Source: Burkholderia cenocepacia
Lineage (GTDB): Bacteria; Pseudomonadota; Gammaproteobacteria; Burkholderiales; Burkholderiaceae
Length of the DNA: 64,000 nt
Assembly (NCBI RefSeq): GCF_014211915.1
Contig: NZ_CP060039.1
Location: 1,426,001 to 1,490,000, forward strand
Reading direction: 5' to 3'
Part shown: positions 1-8,630 of the stretch, in pieces
How positions within the stretch are numbered: the first letter of the stretch is position 1
How the letters are laid out: every line of letters starts with the position of its first letter
Position numbers and translations under genes: made by a program
Notes under the pieces: generated by a model
The model's input: only the letters and a program-made list of their open reading frames with translations
Told to the model about the DNA's origin: nothing
Databases searched by the model: none

Positions 1-1
1 C

Positions 2-1294
2 CTCAAGCACTGGACCGATGCGATGAAGGTCGAATACGCGATCATCGCGATTCCGTCGGCGTCGGTCGAAGCGCAGCGTCGCGTCGCGACCCTGTGCGTG
101 CGGGCCGGCGTGAAGGCGATGGTGCTGCCGTCGCTGACCGCGCTGATGCCGGGGCAGGGCTTCCTGTCGCAGGTACGGAACATCGATCTCGAGGATCTGC
201 TCGGCCGCGACGCGGTGACGATCGATACGCCGCACGTCGAAGCGCTGCTGCGCGGCCGCGTCGTGATGGTGACCGGCGCGGGCGGCTCGATCGGCTCCGA
301 GTTGTGCCGGCAGATCCTGCGCTTCGCCCCTGCGCAGCTCGTTGCATTCGATCTCTCGGAATACGCGATGTACCGGCTGACCGAGGAATTGCGTGAGCGT
401 TTTCCGGATCTGCCCGTGGTGCCGATCATCGGCGATGCGAAGGATTCGCTGCTGCTCGACCAGGTGATGTCGCGTCACGCGCCGCACATCGTGTTCCATG
501 CGGCCGCCTACAAGCACGTGCCGTTGATGGAAGAGCACAACGCGTGGCAGGCGCTGCGCAACAACGTGCTCGGCACCTATCGCGTGGCGCGGGCGGCGAT
601 CCGCCACGACGTGCGTCACTTCGTGTTGATCTCGACCGACAAGGCGGTCAATCCGACCAACGTGATGGGCGCGAGCAAGCGTCTCGCGGAAATGGCCTGC
701 CAGGCGTTGCAGCAGTCGAGCGGGCGTACGCAGTTCGAGACGGTGCGCTTCGGCAACGTGCTCGGCAGCGCGGGCAGCGTGATTCCGAAGTTTCAGCAGC
801 AGATCGCGAAGGGCGGCCCGGTGACGGTCACGCACCCGGAAATCACGCGTTTCTTCATGACGATTCCGGAGGCGTCGCAGCTCGTGCTGCAGGCATCGAG
901 CATGGGGCATGGCGGCGAAATCTTCATTCTCGACATGGGCGAGCCGGTGAAGATCGTCGATCTCGCGTGCGACCTGATCCGCCTGTACGGTTTTTCGGAA
1001 GAACAGATCCGCATCGAGTTCACCGGGCTGCGGCCGGGCGAGAAGCTCTACGAGGAGTTGCTCGCTGACGACGAAGCGACAACGCGCACGCCGCACCCGA
1101 AGCTGCGGATCGCACGTGCGCGCGAAGTGCCGGACAATTTCCTCGACGAACTGCTGCCGTGGCTGATGCAGCATCGCGTGCTGTCCGACGACGAGGTACG
1201 GCGCGATCTGCGGCGCTGGGTGCCGGAATACCAGACGGCCGTTGCCCCCGTGTTGCAGAGCGTGCCGTCGGTGCGCGTCGTATCGAACGGGTGA
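2..1294 (+). CDS. wbiI: WbpM/WbiI-type nucleotide-sugar dehydratase/epimerase (5' end outside window)
   Basis: Membrane-anchored NDP-sugar 4,6-dehydratase/epimerase of the polysaccharide biosynthesis (CapD/WbpM) family, which makes a UDP-amino-sugar precursor for O-antigen. The reading frame is open to the left edge, so the N-terminal membrane segments of this roughly 620-670 residue family are missing and about 430 residues are visible. About 90 residues in is the Rossmann loop GAGGSIGS. Further on are STDKAVNPTNVMGASK, which holds the catalytic Ser-Asp-Lys part, and the typical RPGEKLYEELL segment. It converges on the WecA-like gene through a shared terminator. The symbol follows the homologous B. 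pseudomallei O-antigen gene; the family is certain, the exact sugar is not. Confidence 0.9.
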   Translation, partial: LKHWTDAMKVEYAIIAIPSASVEAQRRVATLCVRAGVKAMVLPSLTALMPGQGFLSQVRNIDLEDLLGRDAVTIDTPHVEALLRGRVVMVTGAGGSIGSELCRQILRFAPAQLVAFDLSEYAMYRLTEELRERFPDLPVVPIIGDAKDSLLLDQVMSRHAPHIVFHAAAYKHVPLMEEHNAWQALRNNVLGTYRVARAAIRHDVRHFVLISTDKAVNPTNVMGASKRLAEMACQALQQSSGRTQFETVRFGNVLGSAGSVIPKFQQQIAKGGPVTVTHPEITRFFMTIPEASQLVLQASSMGHGGEIFILDMGEPVKIVDLACDLIRLYGFSEEQIRIEFTGLRPGEKLYEELLADDEATTRTPHPKLRIARAREVPDNFLDELLPWLMQHRVLSDDEVRRDLRRWVPEYQTAVAPVLQSVPSVRVVSNG

Positions 1295-1330
1295 TGCGGT
1301 CCCCGGCCGTGAACTGAGCGGCAAGAAGAG

Positions 1331-1358
1331 AAAAAGCGCCCTGCAGGGCGCTTTTTTT
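1331..1358. terminator. Bidirectional intrinsic terminator between wbiI and the WecA-like gene
   Basis: A GCGCCC-TGCA-GGGCGC hairpin is flanked by five A on the left and seven T on the right. It can therefore end transcripts from both converging genes. Confidence 0.9.
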
Positions 1359-1381
1359 CGTCCAGAAACCGGTTACGCGGT

Positions 1382-2488
1382 TCAGCGGCCGGGCCGATGC
1401 TTCCTCACCACCATCCATCGTGGCGCCTTGAACCGCACGATGCTGAGATAAAGCCACACATAGGTCAGCGCGAACAGCACGACGAACACGAACAAATGCA
1501 CGGTATGCCGCCAGAACAGCGTCGCCGGAATCACCGCGACGAGGCACAGCAGCCACAAATACGGCGACGTCAGCGAATTCCGCCGCGTCAGATCGTGCGC
1601 ATGCTTCGTCCCGACGGCCCAGCGCATCAGCCGCTTGTACACGAGCATGTGCAGGTGCACGCCGTCCGGAATCCCCGGCGACATCCCACGGATGAACTTC
1701 TTCCGGTAGATCGAGAAGCAGGTCTCGAAGATCGGATACATGAACAGCAGCACCGGGTACCACGCGGATACCTCGCGGTTGCGCATCACGAGCATGATCG
1801 CGAGTTCCGCGAGCATGAAGCCGATGAAATACGCACCGCCGTCGCCGAGGAAGATCAGCCCGGCGGGGAAATTCCACAGGAAGAAGCCGAGCACCGCGCC
1901 CATCATGATGATCGACGCGGACATCACGACCGGGTCGTTGACGTGGAACGCGACATACGCGAGTGACGCGAACATCATGAAGCTGACCATCGACGCGAGC
2001 CCGTTGAAGCCGTCGATGATGTTGATCGCATTCGCGAGCGCCGCGACCGCGAGCACCGTGATGAACGCCGAGATGGCGACATACCCGAGCAGGAAATCGA
2101 GCGGCGGCACGCTGATGCGCTTGACCGCGATGCCCAGCAGCCAGAACGCCAGCGCGGCCGCGCCCATCGTGCAGAGCAGCCGTGCGCGCGGCGACACGCG
2201 CTTGGTCAGGTCTTCGACGAGGCCCGACAGGAACGCCGGCATCCCGCAGGCGACGATCCCCAGAATGCTGCCGGCGATCGTCGGATAGCGCCGCGATACG
2301 AGCAGCCCGGCCACGACGACCCCGGCGAGGATCCCGATGCCTCCCACCCGCGGCACCGGCCGCACGTGGAATTTCTGCACGCCGGCCAGGTCGCCGTCGA
2401 TCGAGAATTTCTCGTGAAGGTGCGCGTAGCGCACGATGAACAGCGTGACGAGCAGGGAGACGATGAAGCCGGACGCGAAGCTGAGCAT
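1382..2488 (-). CDS. WecA/WbiH-like undecaprenyl-phosphate sugar-1-phosphate transferase
   Basis: Polytopic inner-membrane enzyme of the MraY/WecA family (368 residues), expected to move an N-acetylhexosamine-1-phosphate onto undecaprenyl phosphate and so start O-antigen repeat synthesis. The sequence is hydrophobic throughout. It carries the cytoplasmic signature NIIDGFNGLAS and the FLGDGGAYFIGF loop, both typical of metal and substrate binding in the family. It is the last gene of a minus-strand run with galE, two glycosyltransferases and a flippase, and lies next to the WbpM-type gene, the usual partner for making the first sugar. The family is clear; acceptor and donor are inferred. Confidence 0.88.
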   Translation of the reverse strand: MLSFASGFIVSLLVTLFIVRYAHLHEKFSIDGDLAGVQKFHVRPVPRVGGIGILAGVVVAGLLVSRRYPTIAGSILGIVACGMPAFLSGLVEDLTKRVSPRARLLCTMGAAALAFWLLGIAVKRISVPPLDFLLGYVAISAFITVLAVAALANAINIIDGFNGLASMVSFMMFASLAYVAFHVNDPVVMSASIIMMGAVLGFFLWNFPAGLIFLGDGGAYFIGFMLAELAIMLVMRNREVSAWYPVLLFMYPIFETCFSIYRKKFIRGMSPGIPDGVHLHMLVYKRLMRWAVGTKHAHDLTRRNSLTSPYLWLLCLVAVIPATLFWRHTVHLFVFVVLFALTYVWLYLSIVRFKAPRWMVVRKHRPGR

Positions 2489-2515
2489 GGGACCGCTCGG
2501 AAAATGGACAGCGGA

Positions 2516-3538
2516 TTATACAAAACCGCGCGGGTTCCCCTCCTGCCATCGCCAGTGGTCGGCACACATTTCCTCGATGCCGAGCGTCGCACGCCAGCCG
2601 ATGATGTCGGCCGCGGCCTGCGGGTTCGCATAGCACTCCGCGATGTCGCCCGGGCGGCGCGCGACGAGTTCGTACGGCACCGGGCGGCCCGACGCCTTCT
2701 CGAACGCGCGCACGACTTCCAGCACGCTGTAGCCCTGGCCGGTGCCGAGGTTCACGACGAAGCTCGCGTCGCGCTTCGCGAGCGCGTCGAGCGCGGCGAT
2801 GTGCCCCTTCGCGAGATCGACGACGTGAATGTAGTCGCGCACGCCGGTGCCGTCCGGCGTCGGGTAGTCGGAGCCGAACACGCGCAGCTTTTCGAGCTTG
2901 CCGACCGCGACCTGCGCGACGTACGGCATCAGGTTGTTCGGGATGCCGGCCGGGTCCTCGCCGATCAGCCCGCTCGTGTGCGCGCCGACCGGGTTGAAGT
3001 AGCGCAGCGTCGCGATGCGCCACGACGGGTCCGAGACTTCGAGATCGCGCAGGATCTGCTCGGCGATCAGCTTCGACTGGCCGTACGGGTTCGTCGCGGA
3101 CAGCGGGAACGATTCGTCGATCGGCGAGCGTTCGGGCACGCCGTACACGGTCGCGGACGAGCTGAACACGAACTGCCTGACGTTGCGCTCGCGCATGACC
3201 TTCAGCACGGCGAGCAGCCCGCCGATGTTGTTCTGGTAGTACTCGAGCGGCTTCGCGACCGATTCGCCGACGGCCTTGAGCGCCGCGAAGTGAATCGTGC
3301 CGGTGATCGGATGCGCGTCGAATACCTTCGCGAGCGCGGCTTCGTCGCACACGTCGACCTGGTGGAACGCGGGCGTCTTGCCCGTGATCCGCTCGATCCG
3401 GCGCACCGATTCGGCCTTGCTGTTGACGAGGTTGTCGACGATCACGACGTCGTAGCCGTTGTCGAGCAGCTCGACGGTCGTGTGCGAGCCGATATAGCCG
3501 GCTCCGCCGGTGACGAGGATGGTGCCTTTAGCGGTCAT
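2516..3538 (-). CDS. galE: UDP-glucose 4-epimerase
   Basis: Interconverts UDP-glucose and UDP-galactose in the cytosol (340 residues, the usual GalE length). The NAD-binding GGAGYIG lies at residues 11-17. The SSSAT stretch (127-131) supplies the catalytic Ser, and Tyr152 and Lys156 form the YxxxK motif in NPYGQSK. The C-terminal part has the substrate-binding NPVGAH segment and ends with the usual GDIAECYANP region. Its place inside the O-antigen cluster suggests it supplies UDP-Gal or UDP-GalNAc for LPS rather than serving galactose catabolism. Confidence 0.96.
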   Translation of the reverse strand: MTAKGTILVTGGAGYIGSHTTVELLDNGYDVVIVDNLVNSKAESVRRIERITGKTPAFHQVDVCDEAALAKVFDAHPITGTIHFAALKAVGESVAKPLEYYQNNIGGLLAVLKVMRERNVRQFVFSSSATVYGVPERSPIDESFPLSATNPYGQSKLIAEQILRDLEVSDPSWRIATLRYFNPVGAHTSGLIGEDPAGIPNNLMPYVAQVAVGKLEKLRVFGSDYPTPDGTGVRDYIHVVDLAKGHIAALDALAKRDASFVVNLGTGQGYSVLEVVRAFEKASGRPVPYELVARRPGDIAECYANPQAAADIIGWRATLGIEEMCADHWRWQEGNPRGFV

Positions 3539-3553
3539 TGCTGATGCGCTCCT

Positions 3554-4690
3554 TCAGAGTGTGAATCCTGTCAACGAATGGATGGTCTCCCTGTAGCGTT
3601 CGACGACCTGCTGTTCGTCGAATTCCGCCGCGACCTTGTGCCGGCCGCGTGCGCCCATCGCCGCACGGCCTTGCGGCCCGAGCGAGATCATGCGATTCAA
3701 TTGTTCGGCAAGGCTCGCGCTGTCGCGCACACGGCACAGGTAACCTGTTTCGCCGTCGGCGACGACGTCGCGGCAGCCCGGCACGTCGGTCGCGACGATC
3801 GGGCGGCCCATCGCGGATGCCTCCATCAGCGTGCGCGGCACGCCTTCGCGGTACGACGGCAGCACGACGCAGTCGGCCGCCGCGATGTGCGGTCGCACGT
3901 CGTGCGCTTCGCCGAGATACTCGACGATGCCTTCGTCGACCCACGCGTCGACGTCCGCGCGACCGATCGCGCTCGGATTGTCGACGCCGAGCGGCCCGAG
4001 CAGCTGGAAGCGCGCATTCGGGAAGCGCTCGCGCACGAGACGCGCGGCCTCCACGTATTCGCGCACGCCCTTGTCCCACAGCAGTCGCCCGATCAGGATG
4101 AAGACGGGTGCGTCGCCGCCCGGCAGCGGCACGGGCGAGAACTGTTCGAGATCGACGCCTTCGCCGTGCAGCAGCCGCGCACGGTCGGGATGCGCGAGCA
4201 AGCGCTCGTCGGTGAAGGTCGCGAGATCGTCGCGGTTCAGGAACCACACCTCACGCGGGAAGCGGAACGCGAACCGGTACAGTCGCTTCGCGACGCTCGC
4301 CGCGCGGCTCTTCTGGATGAACACGTAGCCGAGGCCCGTCGTCACGGCGATCGACGGCACGCGCGCGAGCCACGCGGCCACCGAGCCGTAGATGTTCGGC
4401 TTGATCGTGTAATGGAACACGAGATCGGGCCGCAGCGCGCGGTAGTGACGCACCAGCGCGGCGAGCGTGCCGAGATCCTCGCGCGGGCTCGTGCCTTTGG
4501 ATGCGACGGTAAGCGCCACGTAGCGACAGCCCATCTGCTCGAGCAACGGCACCGTGCGGTCGTGCGGCGCGATCACCACGACCTCGGCGCCGCGCGCGAC
4601 GAGCGCACGGATCAGCCCGTGGCGATACGTATGGATCGCCCAGGCCGTGTTGCAGACGAGCGCGATGCGCAGCGGGGAGGTGGCGGACAT
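3554..4690 (-). CDS. Glycosyltransferase family 4 (GT-B), O-antigen
   Basis: Cytosolic GT-B glycosyltransferase of 378 residues, likely adding one sugar to the O-antigen repeat. An N-terminal domain of the GT4 type comes first (RIALVCNTAWAIHTYRHG, then HYTIKPNIYGS around residue 115). The C-terminal donor-binding domain carries LPSYREGVPRTLMEASAMG, the E-x7-E signature of retaining GT4 enzymes. The upstream region is odd: about 20 bases of almost pure pyrimidine on the coding strand lie directly before the ATG, so no Shine-Dalgarno sequence is visible and no upstream in-frame start exists. Linkage and sugar cannot be told from the sequence. Confidence 0.87.
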   Translation of the reverse strand: MSATSPLRIALVCNTAWAIHTYRHGLIRALVARGAEVVVIAPHDRTVPLLEQMGCRYVALTVASKGTSPREDLGTLAALVRHYRALRPDLVFHYTIKPNIYGSVAAWLARVPSIAVTTGLGYVFIQKSRAASVAKRLYRFAFRFPREVWFLNRDDLATFTDERLLAHPDRARLLHGEGVDLEQFSPVPLPGGDAPVFILIGRLLWDKGVREYVEAARLVRERFPNARFQLLGPLGVDNPSAIGRADVDAWVDEGIVEYLGEAHDVRPHIAAADCVVLPSYREGVPRTLMEASAMGRPIVATDVPGCRDVVADGETGYLCRVRDSASLAEQLNRMISLGPQGRAAMGARGRHKVAAEFDEQQVVERYRETIHSLTGFTL

Positions 4691-4742
4691 GAAAAAAAGA
4701 AAAAATAAAGCGTCGAAATGGGCGAACGGGGCCGGGTACGCG

Positions 4743-5567
4743 TCAGGCGGACGGTCGCGCGGCGAACAGCGTCTGCTTGATGCGCTGCAGCGTACGGTAC
4801 GGCGTCACGAAGTGCAGCAGGTTCTTGGCGAGGCCGGCCCAGTCGTACGGGTTCAGCACGTTGAAGTGGCGCAGCAGCAGCGTGAGCGTCGACATCAGCT
4901 GGCGCCGGCGCTTGGTCGCGCTGATCCCGCCCTCGTTAAGCTCGTAATACAGGCCGAGTTCCGGCAGGTTCGCGCAATCGTAGCGTTGCATTAACCGTAA
5001 AAAAAGATCGAGATCCTCGGCCGCGCGGTACTTCGCCCGATAGTTGCCCACTTCGCGCACGGCGTCGATGCGCAACATCACAGACGGATGCACGAGCGGC
5101 GAGCGCAGGAAGCGCGTGCGGCGCAGCGTGCGCGGATCGGCGGGCGGCGTCAGCATGAAACGCGGCTCGCCGGCGCGCGACACGACCTGGGTCCACATGC
5201 CGACGCAGGCGACGCGCGGATGGGCATCGAGATAGGCGCGTTCTTTCGCCAAGCGCTGCGGCGCGGCGAGATCGCCTGCATCGATGCGGGCCGCGTAGCG
5301 GAAGCCGCGGGCCGCGAGCGCGTCGATGCCGGCCGCCAGCGCGCGTTCGATGCCGCCGTTGCGCGGCATGCGCAGCACGTCGATCGCGAGGCCCGGCAGG
5401 TCGGGCGCGACGATCGGCGGCGTGCTGCCGTCGTCGACGATCAGCACGTGCACGGGCGCATCCTCGCGAAACGACGCGAGGGTCCGGACGACGTCGTCGT
5501 GCCCGTTGTAGGCCGGCATCAGCACGGCCACGTCGTCGAGCGGGGGCGGGCAATCAGGGGGCGTCAT
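4743..5567 (-). CDS. Glycosyltransferase family 2, O-antigen
   Basis: GT-A-fold transferase of 274 residues. The N-terminus has VAVLMPAYNGHDDVVRTL and VLIVDDGST, the nucleotide-binding start of GT2 enzymes. It is followed by ARIDAGDLA, the DxD-like metal site, and AAEDLDLFLRL, the ED motif of the catalytic base. The start was placed at the ATG overlapping the flippase stop (ATGA, four bases), which gives a normal GT2 N-terminus; the frame is open further upstream, but that part is arginine-rich and non-family. A run of seven A (plus strand 4999-5005) lies inside the coding sequence, just after the ED motif. Confidence 0.85.
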   Translation of the reverse strand: MTPPDCPPPLDDVAVLMPAYNGHDDVVRTLASFREDAPVHVLIVDDGSTPPIVAPDLPGLAIDVLRMPRNGGIERALAAGIDALAARGFRYAARIDAGDLAAPQRLAKERAYLDAHPRVACVGMWTQVVSRAGEPRFMLTPPADPRTLRRTRFLRSPLVHPSVMLRIDAVREVGNYRAKYRAAEDLDLFLRLMQRYDCANLPELGLYYELNEGGISATKRRRQLMSTLTLLLRHFNVLNPYDWAGLAKNLLHFVTPYRTLQRIKQTLFAARPSA

Positions 5568-6820
5568 GTTCGCAGCTTGAAACGGATGTAATAAAAGTTG
5601 ACGGCGGCAGCGGCGAGGTAGCCGGCCGCCAGCCCGACGAGCGCGCCGTACAGGCCGAGCCGCGGGATCGCGAACAGGTTGACGAGTGCGGCGACGGCCA
5701 GCGCGAGCAGCCATTTCGTCAGCAACACGAATTTTGCTTGATATTTGAGAACGATAAGATTGCCTATCGCCTCGATGCCGGCCGGCACGGACAGCCAGAC
5801 GGCCCAGCGGAAGATGTCGACGGACGCCTCATAGCCGCGGCCGAACACCTTGCCGACGATCAGCGGGGCGGCGGCGTCGAGCACGAGCGCGCCGGCCGTC
5901 ATCAGGCCGGCCGTCATCGCGATCAGCCGGACGATGTTGCGGCGCAGCCGCGCGACGTCCTGCACGCGATAGACGAACGCGGGCGCGATGGTCTGCGCGA
6001 GCATCAGCGCGAGCGTGATCCAGTTCTCGTTGAGCTGCTGCGCGGCCGAATAGCGGCCGAGATCGGCGAACGAAACATGGCGCTCGAGCATCAGGCGGTC
6101 GAGCTTCAGGAACAGGTACATGCAGATGAGGCCGAGCCAGAACACGGTGCCGGCCGTGGCAAAGTGCCGGAACAGCGGCTTGTCGAACGTCCAGCCGAGC
6201 GCACCGCCGTTACGATGGCGGTAGTACAGCAGCAGCGCGAGGCCGATCGCGGCGGCTTCCAGCGCCCACAGCCACGCGAAACGGGCGGGGCCGGCGGCCG
6301 CGCGCACCAGGAGCCAGACGAGCAGCGCCTTGGCGAGCGCGGTGAGCATGCTGGTGACGAGCTGCGGCTTGCTGTAGGTCATGCTCTGCAGCCACGCGTT
6401 GATCACGCCGACGAACGGCTCGCGGAACACCATCGTGACGGCCAGGCCGGCGAGCATCGCGCCGACCAGCGGGTCGAAGGCGCCCGCAGCGATCGCGATC
6501 CAGGTCGCGGCGAGCGCGGCGACCGACACGGCGATGCGCAGCACGAACGCGCTGCCGAGCACCGCGCCGAGCTGGGCGGGCGGGCGCTGGACGATGGTGG
6601 GGACGAGGATTTCCGCGCCGCACACCCAGGTGAGCGGCGCCAGTACCAGGAGAAGCGTATTCGCATACTGCCATTTGCCGAACACATCTGGCCCGAAATA
6701 ACGGGCCAGCAGGCCGCTGATCGCGATCGCGACGCCGATTTGCGTAAGCCGTTCGAGCCCCAGCCAGACGAGGTTCGCGACGGCCTTCGCGACGTCCGGG
6801 TTGCCGAAGCGCTTCAGCAT
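5564..6820 (-). CDS. O-antigen/polysaccharide flippase (Wzx-like, MOP superfamily)
   Basis: Integral membrane protein of 418 residues with about a dozen hydrophobic segments, beginning FGNPDVAKAVANLVWLGLER as in polysaccharide transporters of the MATE/MOP group. It should move undecaprenyl-linked O-units across the inner membrane. It is the first gene of the minus-strand glycosyltransferase run and overlaps the GT2 gene by four bases. A TATAAT hexamer upstream (6927-6932) may be its -10 element. No ABC transporter is seen in the window, which agrees with a Wzx-type route, although a polymerase gene is not in view. Confidence 0.85.
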   Translation of the reverse strand: MLKRFGNPDVAKAVANLVWLGLERLTQIGVAIAISGLLARYFGPDVFGKWQYANTLLLVLAPLTWVCGAEILVPTIVQRPPAQLGAVLGSAFVLRIAVSVAALAATWIAIAAGAFDPLVGAMLAGLAVTMVFREPFVGVINAWLQSMTYSKPQLVTSMLTALAKALLVWLLVRAAAGPARFAWLWALEAAAIGLALLLYYRHRNGGALGWTFDKPLFRHFATAGTVFWLGLICMYLFLKLDRLMLERHVSFADLGRYSAAQQLNENWITLALMLAQTIAPAFVYRVQDVARLRRNIVRLIAMTAGLMTAGALVLDAAAPLIVGKVFGRGYEASVDIFRWAVWLSVPAGIEAIGNLIVLKYQAKFVLLTKWLLALAVAALVNLFAIPRLGLYGALVGLAAGYLAAAAVNFYYIRFKLRT

Positions 6821-6926
6821 GCGCGGCAGCGGCGGCGCGCGCGAGAGGCGGCCGCGAGCGGCGGGTGGGCGGCGGCGGGACGGCTAGGCATTAAAATAGG
6901 CGGTATGCGCGTCATCAAAAGCCGCG

Positions 6927-6932
6927 ATTATA
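6927..6932 (-). promoter_or_regulatory. Candidate -10 element for the flippase-glycosyltransferase run
   Basis: A perfect TATAAT on the minus strand lies about 105 bases upstream of the flippase start. The -35 region, around CTGGAG, is weak. It sits in an AT-richer gap between divergent genes. Confidence 0.4.
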
Positions 6933-7064
6933 AGTGGGATCGCGACCGCTCCAGCCGTTCCGTTCCTTGTTTTGCGGGGCCGCCTGTATCATGCGCGGCA
7001 CCGGCGAGAGGCGGCCAGCCAAGCCAGACAATTTTCCATGCACGCAACTGAGAGAAGAGAATCG

Positions 7065-8459
7065 ATGATCTCCCAATCCATCTTCAAGGCATATGACATT
7101 CGTGGCGTGGTCGGCAAGACACTCGACGTCGACACGGCGCGCGGAATCGGCCGGGCATTCGGCAGCGAAGTGCGTGCGCAGGGCGGCGATGCGGTCGTCG
7201 TCGCGCGCGACGGCCGCCTGTCCGGGCCGGAACTGGTCGGCGCGCTGGCCGACGGCCTGCGTGCGGCCGGTGTCGACGTCGTCGACGTCGGCATGGTGCC
7301 GACGCCGGTCGGCTATTTCGCGGCGAACGTGCCGCTGGCGCTGAAGGGCGGCGAGCGCCGCGTCGATTCGTGCATCGTCGTCACGGGCAGTCACAACCCG
7401 CCCGACTACAACGGCTTCAAGATGGTGCTGCGCGGCGCCGCGATCTACGGCGAGCAGATCCAGGCGCTGTACCGCCGCATCGTCGACGAGCGGTTCGAGT
7501 CCGGCAGCGGCACTTATGAGCAGATCGACGTCGCGGATCAATACATCGCGCGCATCGTCGGCGACGTGAAGCTCGCGCGGCCGCTGAAGATCGTGGTCGA
7601 CGCCGGCAACGGCGTCGCCGGCCCGCTCGCGACGCGCCTGTTCAAGGCGCTCGGCTGCGAACTCGTCGAGCGCTTCACCGACATCGACGGCACGTTCCCG
7701 AACCATCACCCCGATCCCGCCCACCCGGAAAACCTGCAGGACGTGATCCAGGCGCTGAAGGACACCGATGCGGAGCTCGGCTTCGCGTTCGACGGCGACG
7801 GCGACCGCCTGGGCGTCGTCACGAAGGACGGCCAGATCATCTACCCGGACCGCCAGCTGATGCTGTTCGCGGAAGAAGTGCTGTCGCGCAACCCGGGCGC
7901 GCAGATCATCTACGACGTGAAGTGCACGCGCCACCTCGCGCAGTGGGTGAAGTCGAAGGGCGGCGAGCCGCTGATGTGGAAGACGGGTCACTCGCTCGTG
8001 AAGGCGAAGCTGCGCGAGACCGGTGCGCCGCTCGCCGGCGAAATGAGCGGCCACGTGTTCTTCAAGGATCGCTGGTACGGCTTCGACGACGGCCTGTACA
8101 CCGGTGCGCGCCTGCTAGAGATCCTCGCGAAGACGGCCGATCCGAGCGCGCTGCTCAACAGCCTGCCGGACGCGATGAGCACGCCCGAACTGCAGCTCTG
8201 GCTCGACGAAGGCGAGAATTTCCGCCTGATCGAGCAGTTGCAGAAAGAGGCGAAGTTCGACGGCGCCGACGAAGTCGTGACGATCGACGGCCTGCGTGTC
8301 GAGTACCCGGACGGCTTCGGCCTCGCGCGTTCGTCGAACACGACGCCGGTCGTCGTGATGCGCTTCGAGGCCGAGACGCAGGAAGGGCTCAAGCGCATCC
8401 AGGAAGACTTCCGCCGCGTGCTGACGGCCGCGAAGCCGGACGTCAAGCTGCCGTTCTGA
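7065..8459 (+). CDS. manB: Phosphomannomutase/phosphoglucomutase
   Basis: Alpha-D-phosphohexomutase of 464 residues that interconverts mannose (or glucose) 6- and 1-phosphates for nucleotide-sugar synthesis. The start is the ATG at 7065, preceded by the purine-rich AGAGAAGAGA, giving the family N-terminus KAYDIRGVVG. The phosphoserine is Ser109 in TGSHNPPDYNGFKM; the metal-binding DGDGDRLG and the sugar-binding GEMSGH loops follow. It is most like the AlgC/ManB bifunctional enzymes. It lies between the O-antigen and LPS-core genes, fitting a role in LPS precursors. It is followed by an intrinsic terminator. Confidence 0.93.
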   Translation: MISQSIFKAYDIRGVVGKTLDVDTARGIGRAFGSEVRAQGGDAVVVARDGRLSGPELVGALADGLRAAGVDVVDVGMVPTPVGYFAANVPLALKGGERRVDSCIVVTGSHNPPDYNGFKMVLRGAAIYGEQIQALYRRIVDERFESGSGTYEQIDVADQYIARIVGDVKLARPLKIVVDAGNGVAGPLATRLFKALGCELVERFTDIDGTFPNHHPDPAHPENLQDVIQALKDTDAELGFAFDGDGDRLGVVTKDGQIIYPDRQLMLFAEEVLSRNPGAQIIYDVKCTRHLAQWVKSKGGEPLMWKTGHSLVKAKLRETGAPLAGEMSGHVFFKDRWYGFDDGLYTGARLLEILAKTADPSALLNSLPDAMSTPELQLWLDEGENFRLIEQLQKEAKFDGADEVVTIDGLRVEYPDGFGLARSSNTTPVVVMRFEAETQEGLKRIQEDFRRVLTAAKPDVKLPF

Positions 8460-8518
8460 GCGCCGGCGGCCGGCGGGCCGCCCGTACGACGGCCGGTTCG
8501 TCGGCCGTGTTTGTCTCG

Positions 8519-8555
8519 AAAAGCGGCGCGTGCCCCGGGCGCGCGGCCGCTTTTT
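8519..8555 (+). terminator. Intrinsic terminator after manB
   Basis: The arms AAAAGCGGC and GCCGCTTTTT enclose a GC-rich loop region, with the T run at the 3' side, 60 bases after the manB stop. Confidence 0.8.
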
Positions 8556-8601
8556 GTCTGTCCGGTCGTCCGGCCGGGATAAAATCCCCCTTTATGTCTG
8601 T

Positions 8602-8626
8602 CGCCGGCTGTCAGCCGGCGTTTTTT
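8602..8626 (+). terminator. Terminator-like hairpin in the waaC leader
   Basis: CGCCGGC-TGTCA-GCCGGCG is followed by six T and ends four bases before the waaC GTG. It has all marks of an intrinsic terminator but lies where a ribosome binding site should be, so it may act as an attenuator of waaC. Confidence 0.6.
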
Positions 8627-8630
8627 CAGC

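Noticed and set aside
1020..3350. Very long minus-strand open frames (such as 776 codons here) and many other long antisense frames
   Set aside because: They are arginine/alanine-rich shadows of real genes in a high-GC genome; recognised families lie in other frames of the same DNA.
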